From an uncultured Bacteroidales bacterium (lineage in GTDB: Bacteria; Bacteroidota; Bacteroidia; Bacteroidales; Muribaculaceae), in NCBI GenBank assembly GCA_902796035.1, contig CADBNR010000011.1:1-37110 (forward strand): a stretch of DNA of 37,110 nucleotides, given 5' to 3'. Made by a program: the position numbers and the translations under genes. The notes under the pieces are model-generated. The model had not been told where the DNA came from and ran no database searches. It saw only the letters and a list, made by a program, of their open reading frames with translations. This document shows positions 32,141 through 37,110 of this stretch, in pieces. Numbering within the stretch: position 1 is the stretch's first letter; each line of letters begins with the position of its first letter.

Positions 32141-34459
32141 TTACAGGATAATCTTAACGCTCTTGCCTGCGGCTGTCACGATGTAGACGCCATGCTTCAG
32201 CTCAATGGAGCCTTCACCTGTCATTGTTCCGGACAGCTGACCGTCAATCGAGTATACGTTTACTTCCATTTCGGGGGCTGCCATAATAATCAGGCTATTG
32301 CCGTCCACCGCCACGCTCATTCCGGCATCCGACACTCTGTTGATACCGCTCTGAACATCACGCTCCTGCAGCATCACGTTGTCAATCAGGTAATGAGGCT
32401 TGTCACTCTCGATTCCGAGACGTAATTTGAATGTATTGCCTACTACATTTTGTTCTATAGGATATGTCTTTTCAGTCCACACTTCACTAGGGGCCTGTTC
32501 CGGGTAATTAAGTGTGCCATCTGCGTAGTCGTAGTCGTAGTGTATCTCATAGTCATCAGCCTGCACCCTCATTTTCTTATGATTAGCATCATCGCTGTAA
32601 CGATACAGTTTAAATGATATCTGATTGTAATCCTTAAGGGTCTTGCCTTCAGGAAGGGTTACAGGAATCTCCATAACCGTATTATAGTTGCTTGTGCCAG
32701 AGAATGAGCCTACAAGATTTGAACGCTTTTCCGGATCTTCTGCTGTTGCCACATTGCCTAGAACACTGCCTACTCGTGCCCATGAACCCAACACCACACC
32801 GGCTGCGCCATGATGTTGAAAGTCGTTAACCATCAGTTTCTTTTCAGTAACTGTTCCGTTCGTTGTGGCATCATATTCAACAGGGGGCAAGTCTGCCCGC
32901 TCCTTTAATTGTATATTGTCTATTGCATACTTTGCCTGATTGCTCTTAATGCCTAACCGGATCAGAATCTGATTTTCGGGCGTTACTGAAGCGGGAATTG
33001 AGTATTCCCATGTTTTCCATCCATTTACAGGAGCTCTTTCAATATAATTCTCGTCTATCTCCACCTTGTCATTGCCAATATAGACCGCAATCTGCTTGTG
33101 GTTATCGTCTCCACTGAAACGATAAATATCGAACTTAATGGTCTCATAATTGGCAATTGTTTTACCTTCGGGCAAAGTTACAGGCACTTCGATCAGCGTA
33201 TTCCAGTTACCTCCTTCAAATTTGGCCATCATATTCTCGGCCTTGTTAGGTTCTGCATCTATGGTACACGTTCCCGAGCCTTTGTCATGACTAAAATAGT
33301 CCCATGTATTCATAACATCGCCTACGGTCTTGTTCTGGAAATCCTCGGCCATCAGCCAGCCGTCCGTAACCGTACCGTTGGTAGATGCCGTAGCCGAACC
33401 ATCGCCTTTTTCCTCTAGTTTTACATTATCCAGCGCATAGGCTCCATGCATGATGCCTATCTGGAGATTAACTGTGGTCTTATCCGCACATCCGAGACCA
33501 TCGGGAATTGAGAAGCTATATGTTGTCCAATCGCCGACCGTTGACCAATTCGCATCATTTTCAGAGGCAAAAACCTTCTCGTTATCTACATAGATAAACA
33601 GTTTCTTATCGTTGGAATCATCACCATATCGATAGATATCGAACTGTATTGTCTTATAGTCCGACAACTTCTTGCCCAATGTGACCGGAATTACAACCAA
33701 GTCGCCATCATTCCCGTTCTCGCACTTTACTGCAAGGTTATTGGCATCCTTTACATCCTTCACTATACTGACTGCAGCTTCTGTGGGATAGCTCTGCCAA
33801 TTCCATGCTGTCATCGAATCGCCGGCATTTTTGTTCTGGAAATCCTCGGCCATCAGCCAGCCGTCCGTAACTGTACCGTTGGTAGATGCCGTAGCCGAAC
33901 CATCGCCTTTTTCCTCTAGTTTTACATTATCCAGCGCATAGGCTCCATCCCTGATGCCTATCTGGAGATTAACTGTGGTCTTATCCGCACATTTGAGACC
34001 ATCGGGAATTGAGAAGCTATATGTTGTCCAATCGCCGACCTCTGACCAATTCACCTCTTTTTCAGAGGCAAAAACCTTCTCGTCATCTACATAGATAAAC
34101 AGTTTCTTATAGTTGGAATCATCACCATATCGATAGATATCGAACTGTATTGTCTTATAGTCCGACAACTTCTTGCCATTGGCCAATGTGACCGGAATTA
34201 CAACCAAGTCGCCATGATTCCCCTTCTCGCACTTTACTGCAAGGTTATTGGCATCCTTTGCATCCTCCACTATACTGACTGTAGCTTGTATGGGATTGTT
34301 CTCGACATTCCATGCTTCCATCTTCTCGCCGGCTTTTTTGCTCTGGAAATCCTCGACTGTGAGCCAGCCGTCCGTAACCGTACCGTTCTTAGACTCTGTG
34401 ACAGCATACGCGCTCGTACTGAGCAACATGACTGCCGCCGCTAAATAAATACCTTTCAT
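32141..34459 (-). CDS. Secreted protein with four tandem beta-sandwich, CBM-like modules
   Basis: A 772-aa exported protein. After a signal peptide (1-19, ending AYA) come four copies of a module of about 167 aa starting near residues 25, 194, 361 and 530, each opening with NGTVT and containing an EDFQ or NDFQ word, a KLSDYKTIQFDIYRYGDD-type strand, a W-centred strand and an ALDNVKLEE-type end. The last 70 residues are a Por/T9SS-like sorting domain ending SVKIIL. There is no catalytic domain. The module resembles the N-terminal module of the neighbouring GH8 enzyme, so a xylan-binding surface protein is inferred. Modules 2 and 3 are nearly identical in DNA. Confidence 0.85.
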   Translation of the reverse strand: MKGIYLAAAVMLLSTSAYAVTESKNGTVTDGWLTVEDFQSKKAGEKMEAWNVENNPIQATVSIVEDAKDANNLAVKCEKGNHGDLVVIPVTLANGKKLSDYKTIQFDIYRYGDDSNYKKLFIYVDDEKVFASEKEVNWSEVGDWTTYSFSIPDGLKCADKTTVNLQIGIRDGAYALDNVKLEEKGDGSATASTNGTVTDGWLMAEDFQNKNAGDSMTAWNWQSYPTEAAVSIVKDVKDANNLAVKCENGNDGDLVVIPVTLGKKLSDYKTIQFDIYRYGDDSNDKKLFIYVDNEKVFASENDANWSTVGDWTTYSFSIPDGLGCADKTTVNLQIGIMHGAYALDNVKLEEKGDGSATASTNGTVTDGWLMAEDFQNKTVGDVMNTWDYFSHDKGSGTCTIDAEPNKAENMMAKFEGGNWNTLIEVPVTLPEGKTIANYETIKFDIYRFSGDDNHKQIAVYIGNDKVEIDENYIERAPVNGWKTWEYSIPASVTPENQILIRLGIKSNQAKYAIDNIQLKERADLPPVEYDATTNGTVTEKKLMVNDFQHHGAAGVVLGSWARVGSVLGNVATAEDPEKRSNLVGSFSGTSNYNTVMEIPVTLPEGKTLKDYNQISFKLYRYSDDANHKKMRVQADDYEIHYDYDYADGTLNYPEQAPSEVWTEKTYPIEQNVVGNTFKLRLGIESDKPHYLIDNVMLQERDVQSGINRVSDAGMSVAVDGNSLIIMAAPEMEVNVYSIDGQLSGTMTGEGSIELKHGVYIVTAAGKSVKIIL
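33330..34347 (-). repeat. Long near-identical direct repeats inside the multi-module gene
   Basis: The word TTGTTCTGGAAATCCTCGG and following sequence recur at 33330 and 33831 (501-bp step), and a diverged form at 34338 (507-bp step). Between the first two copies, hundreds of bases differ at only scattered positions. Steps are multiples of three, so module number can change in frame. Confidence 0.9.
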
Positions 34460-34500
34460 TCTGATTAAGTTTTAAGGTTTTTAATTGTATTGTTATTGTA

Positions 34501-34693
34501 GAAGTTGTTTCTACTTATTTACGAAAGTTAAAAATGAAGAGTTATTATTTTCTTTTATTAACATTTGCGGATCTTTTGCGCCGCTTCCGCCACTCTCATC
34601 GGTTCCGACCATAAGGTCGCAACCTCTTCGATTGGTGGAATCGCCTGCAAAATATCCTGCAACTGTTAATAAAAAATAAGTAGAAACAACTTC
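34501..34693. repeat. 193-bp near-palindromic element with 20-bp perfect terminal inverted repeats
   Basis: Outer ends GAAGTTGTTTCTACTTATTT (34501-34520) and its exact complement (34674-34693) are perfect inverted repeats. Further inward the arms continue to pair with mismatches (34553-34570 with 34656-34674; GGTTCCGACC with GGTCGCAACC) to a 4-nt loop ATAA at 34611-34614. The left arm has about 31 extra bases (from 34521). It lies between the GH8 stop and the multi-module start. It could be a MITE, an invertible element or a large RNA hairpin. The promoter-like GAAAGTTA (34523-34530) is in the extra bases. Confidence 0.85.
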
Positions 34694-34723
34694 GTATAGT
34701 AGTTGTGTGTCTTGTGTGTGTCG

Positions 34724-36721
34724 TCAATATATTATTTTGATGGTCTGTGCGGCTTTACCCGGCTGTTCGATAGTAACGGCATATACCGCGCCTTCCATCA
34801 GGCCATCCATCGGTATAATTCCGTCTGTAACGTGACCTTGAGCAACCTTGATTCCTACAGGAAGAGAAGTAATTATATATTTTCCATCCTTCACACCTTC
34901 GGCCTCCAGGATTGTTCCGTTCCTTTTCAGCGCGATTTTTCTGTCTGCACCACTTTCCGGTGTTATGATTCCGGACGATAGCGGCTTGTAAATCTTATAA
35001 CGTCCGGCGCAGTTCAGCCAGTTCATGAAATAAAGACATCCGTCGTAATAGCGGTATTTGCCAGTAGGAATTGCCGTGTCATAAAAATTCTCTACAAATT
35101 TCCACACATTCTTGTTGTCGCAGGCCAAGGCCCCCGATGCATTGCAGGCAACCAATCCGGGAGAATGGTCGGTGTTGCCGTTTTTGTCCTGGCCATCGAG
35201 CGTATATATGCTATGGTAAGTAGTCACTCCCTTTGACACAAAGAAATCAAGGATTTTGTTTACCAATGCCGTATAATTCACATCCGCAGGTCGGAACCAG
35301 GCGAAGTCCATGCCCATGTTCATCATGCAGCGCCATGCGTCATACAGAAAATCCTTATGGTCTCCATCACCGCTATGTGGCGAGCCGTCGAAGTCGGCAT
35401 AATCAGGCATAAGCCCGGTTTTTGCATTGGCAAACTTAGGCCACATTTCGCGGCTTTTGGCAGCCAGACCATAATAGAAATCATTGTCGGTATCGGCCCA
35501 CTCTCCCCATAACTGATAAAACGCGGGCAGATGGTACGACGGATCCGTAAACTTGGCCGCCGATGCATAAGGCACAAACACCACCTGCATTTCCGAACGG
35601 TCAAACAACGGGGTATACGAAGAATAGGGCGCTATGTCCTTGGCCGGCTTCTCTTCCGACATATTCAATATATAGTTGGCCTCCTTTGCATAATTATAGA
35701 TACCCTCTCCATTGCCCCAACGGTTGGATGCGAACATCAATGCCATGACGAAATATTCCTCGCCGTCGGAGGCCGGGGTATTGCCCTTGTGCGAACCGTC
35801 CCTGTTACATTGCCAGGAAAAATAGCCGCGTCTCTCGTCAGTATCGGGAAATTGCATATATGTCTTGGCCCACTTCCATAGTTTGTTGAACTCCTCCTGC
35901 TTGTCAAGCTGCAGACATATCATCATACCGTAGGACATCCCCTCGGTGCGAACGTCATTGTTATTGACATCCAGAATATATGCCATGTCATTGCCCACAG
36001 GATAATAGAGCCGCTCCGTGTCGTCATCTCCTTCGAAATAGGTGGCCCATAGTTCGTCTATTCGCTGCTGTACCGCAGCATCTGAGTAGCCGGCCTCCTT
36101 GAACAGATTCCGATATTGCTCGGTATAATAAGCTCCTTGCGCCGGCAATACCGGATCCCCGAGATTCAAGTCATATTTAAATACCACTCCTTTTATATAA
36201 TATGTCATGGCATCGTCAGTCAGGCCGAGCCCCAACTTAAAGCTGTTCCCTATGGTGGAAGATCCATTCAGTTTCGATATATCCAGTGCTTTGGAAATCC
36301 ATTTGTCTTTGTCGCCTTGCTTAGGATAGTCGTCGCTTCCGTCGGCTTTTACATCTTTATAAGCGAGCTGTCCATCGATGTATACCTGCAGCTGCTTGTA
36401 ATTGGCATACTGTTCATTGTCCGATGACGGAATATAAAATTGAAATGCAAGCTCGGAACACTGTCCCAACTTCATACCGTCCGGCAAAGCCACATTCAGC
36501 ACTGGCATCTGACCATACTCCGCGCACTTTACCTTTATTACATTACCTGTCCCTGAAGGATTTGACGCTATTACAGCTTCTGTATTGCCACTGCCTGTGA
36601 CTTCAAGCTTGGTCCCTATTGCCATCGCGTCCAGATTCACTTCGTATCGGGCGCCGTTGGATGTAAGCATTCCCGCACATATAAAGGACACAAGCAAAAA
36701 ACATCTGCTAAATTTACACAT
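34724..36721 (-). CDS. GH8 exo-oligoxylanase-like enzyme with N-terminal CBM-like module
   Basis: From ATG 36721 the protein is 665 aa with a signal peptide (FSRCFLLVSFICAGML). Residues 25-185 are a beta-sandwich module like those of the neighbouring protein. The GH8 domain follows, very close to reducing-end xylose-releasing exo-oligoxylanase: RNLFKEAGYSD, YYPVGNDMAYILD, the acid Glu260 in VRTEGMSYGMM and the likely base Asp461 in LYDAWRCMMNMG. A sorting-type domain ends the protein (AAQTIKIIY). An upstream ATG at 36751 is in frame, but the leader alignment with the neighbouring gene favours 36721. Export to the cell surface or periplasm and cleavage of xylo-oligosaccharides are inferred. 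Confidence 0.9.
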   Translation of the reverse strand: MCKFSRCFLLVSFICAGMLTSNGARYEVNLDAMAIGTKLEVTGSGNTEAVIASNPSGTGNVIKVKCAEYGQMPVLNVALPDGMKLGQCSELAFQFYIPSSDNEQYANYKQLQVYIDGQLAYKDVKADGSDDYPKQGDKDKWISKALDISKLNGSSTIGNSFKLGLGLTDDAMTYYIKGVVFKYDLNLGDPVLPAQGAYYTEQYRNLFKEAGYSDAAVQQRIDELWATYFEGDDDTERLYYPVGNDMAYILDVNNNDVRTEGMSYGMMICLQLDKQEEFNKLWKWAKTYMQFPDTDERRGYFSWQCNRDGSHKGNTPASDGEEYFVMALMFASNRWGNGEGIYNYAKEANYILNMSEEKPAKDIAPYSSYTPLFDRSEMQVVFVPYASAAKFTDPSYHLPAFYQLWGEWADTDNDFYYGLAAKSREMWPKFANAKTGLMPDYADFDGSPHSGDGDHKDFLYDAWRCMMNMGMDFAWFRPADVNYTALVNKILDFFVSKGVTTYHSIYTLDGQDKNGNTDHSPGLVACNASGALACDNKNVWKFVENFYDTAIPTGKYRYYDGCLYFMNWLNCAGRYKIYKPLSSGIITPESGADRKIALKRNGTILEAEGVKDGKYIITSLPVGIKVAQGHVTDGIIPMDGLMEGAVYAVTIEQPGKAAQTIKIIY

Positions 36722-36770
36722 TCTGATTTTTAAGGTTATAAATGTATGCAATTGTGTTGTTATTTTGTTG

Positions 36771-36778
36771 CAAAGTTA
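36771..36778 (-). promoter_or_regulatory. -7 box of the GH8 gene
   Basis: TAACTTTG on the minus strand fits TAnnTTTG, 50 bp before the ATG at 36721; no -33 TTTG at the right spacing. A diverged equivalent (TAACTTTC, 34523-34530) occupies the same place before the multi-module gene. Confidence 0.5.
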
Positions 36779-37050
36779 GTTCATATCTCTCATACATAAC
36801 TCTACACATGTTTCATATCCGAAAATGTATGTGTCTCACATTTTCATTTTTGTATCAAATCCATTTGAGTTTGTAATATAGACCTTACCGCGACAACGTC
36901 CTTTACACAATCAGGCATGCCACGGCAGCCGGAATGACGATGCCCACACGTCGTCATTCCGGGTCATATCTGACTCCTGATTAATTGGAGTTTCTCGGAT
37001 TTTTTTATTAAATTCGCAACGTACTAAGAAACTGTTTAAATTTATTTTCA
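36779..37050. other. Intergenic region between the GH8 gene and the right-edge gene
   Basis: No gene is seen. Its only structure is a perfect 12-bp inverted repeat, CCGGAATGACGA (36929-36940) with TCGTCATTCCGG (36951-36962), around a 10-nt loop. It lacks a T-run, so it is not a clear terminator; it may be a REP-like element or a regulator site. The rest is AT-rich. Confidence 0.5.
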
Positions 37051-37110
37051 ATGGATTTTGAGAAGATTTTTGAGCTGTTTTCGCAAGTTGAGAAAGGAGA
37101 AACCTTTCGG
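37051..37110 (+). CDS. 5' end of an unidentified gene at the window edge
   Basis: Twenty codons from ATG 37051 to the edge stay open (MDFEKIFELFSQVEKGETFR). No family can be named from this. The sequence before it (AAACTGTTTAAATTTATTTT) is AT-rich and fits a leader. A real gene is likely but not certain. Confidence 0.45.
   Translation, partial: MDFEKIFELFSQVEKGETFR

Noticed and set aside
34501-34693. Firm call of an invertible (phase-variable) promoter
   Set aside because: The perfect end repeats fit, but the core is itself palindromic and no invertase is in the window, so it is kept as a repeat with this as one hypothesis.

Overview
The window looks like a chromosomal segment of a gut Bacteroidales bacterium, most likely Muribaculaceae or a close relative. 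The evidence is a type III glutamine synthetase, the L,L-diaminopimelate aminotransferase route, an EF-G paralog of the Bacteroides EF-G2 kind, a eukaryote-like (GT3) glycogen synthase, C-terminal Por/T9SS-like sorting domains, and several promoters of the Bacteroidetes form (TTTG, 19-21 bp, TAnnTTTG). The family is inferred; no rRNA or other taxonomic marker is present, and no tRNA gene was recognised.

Layout. 1-1350 is an accessory patch: the 5' end of a minus-strand gene, a GC-rich inverted repeat, a YafQ-type toxin-antitoxin pair between two copies of one repeat, and a stump of a DUF1016/YhcG nuclease gene abutting rpe. 1356-9517 is a compact minus-strand block read dapF, dapL, glnN, aminotransferase, fprA, dedA, rpe, with overlaps or tiny gaps in its second half; it combines nitrogen assimilation, lysine/peptidoglycan precursor synthesis and O2/NO detoxification. 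9711-11269 holds a secreted cysteine-rich protein, a ferritin and a small membrane protein. 11529-15169 holds divergent EF-G2 and hemW; hemW carries an in-frame 9-bp minisatellite. 15204-16795 is a small redox cluster: a CPHC thioredoxin-like protein, a C39-like/VKOR fusion and a porin C-terminal stump. 16915-21245 is a glycogen pair (GT3 synthase, then GT35 phosphorylase). 21625-29355 is the glycine cleavage operon (gcvT, gcvH, gcvPA, gcvPB, lpd) followed by rsmG, a metallo-beta-lactamase-fold hydrolase and a DUF3127 protein with an SSB-like tail. 29510-31648 is a LolC/E-type permease and a secreted esterase, followed by a broken alkD. 32141-36721 is a xylan-related pair: a GH8 exo-oligoxylanase-like enzyme and a protein with four tandem copies of a module that resembles the one at the N-terminus of the GH8 enzyme. 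Between these two lies a 193-bp near-palindrome. A plus-strand gene begins at the right edge.

The best candidates for something undescribed are the GH8/multi-module pair with its palindromic element and shared 5' leaders, the DUF3127 protein with its SSB-like tip, and the CPHC-thioredoxin/C39-VKOR pair. The EF-G paralog with a degenerate GTPase centre is striking but has a described Bacteroides counterpart.
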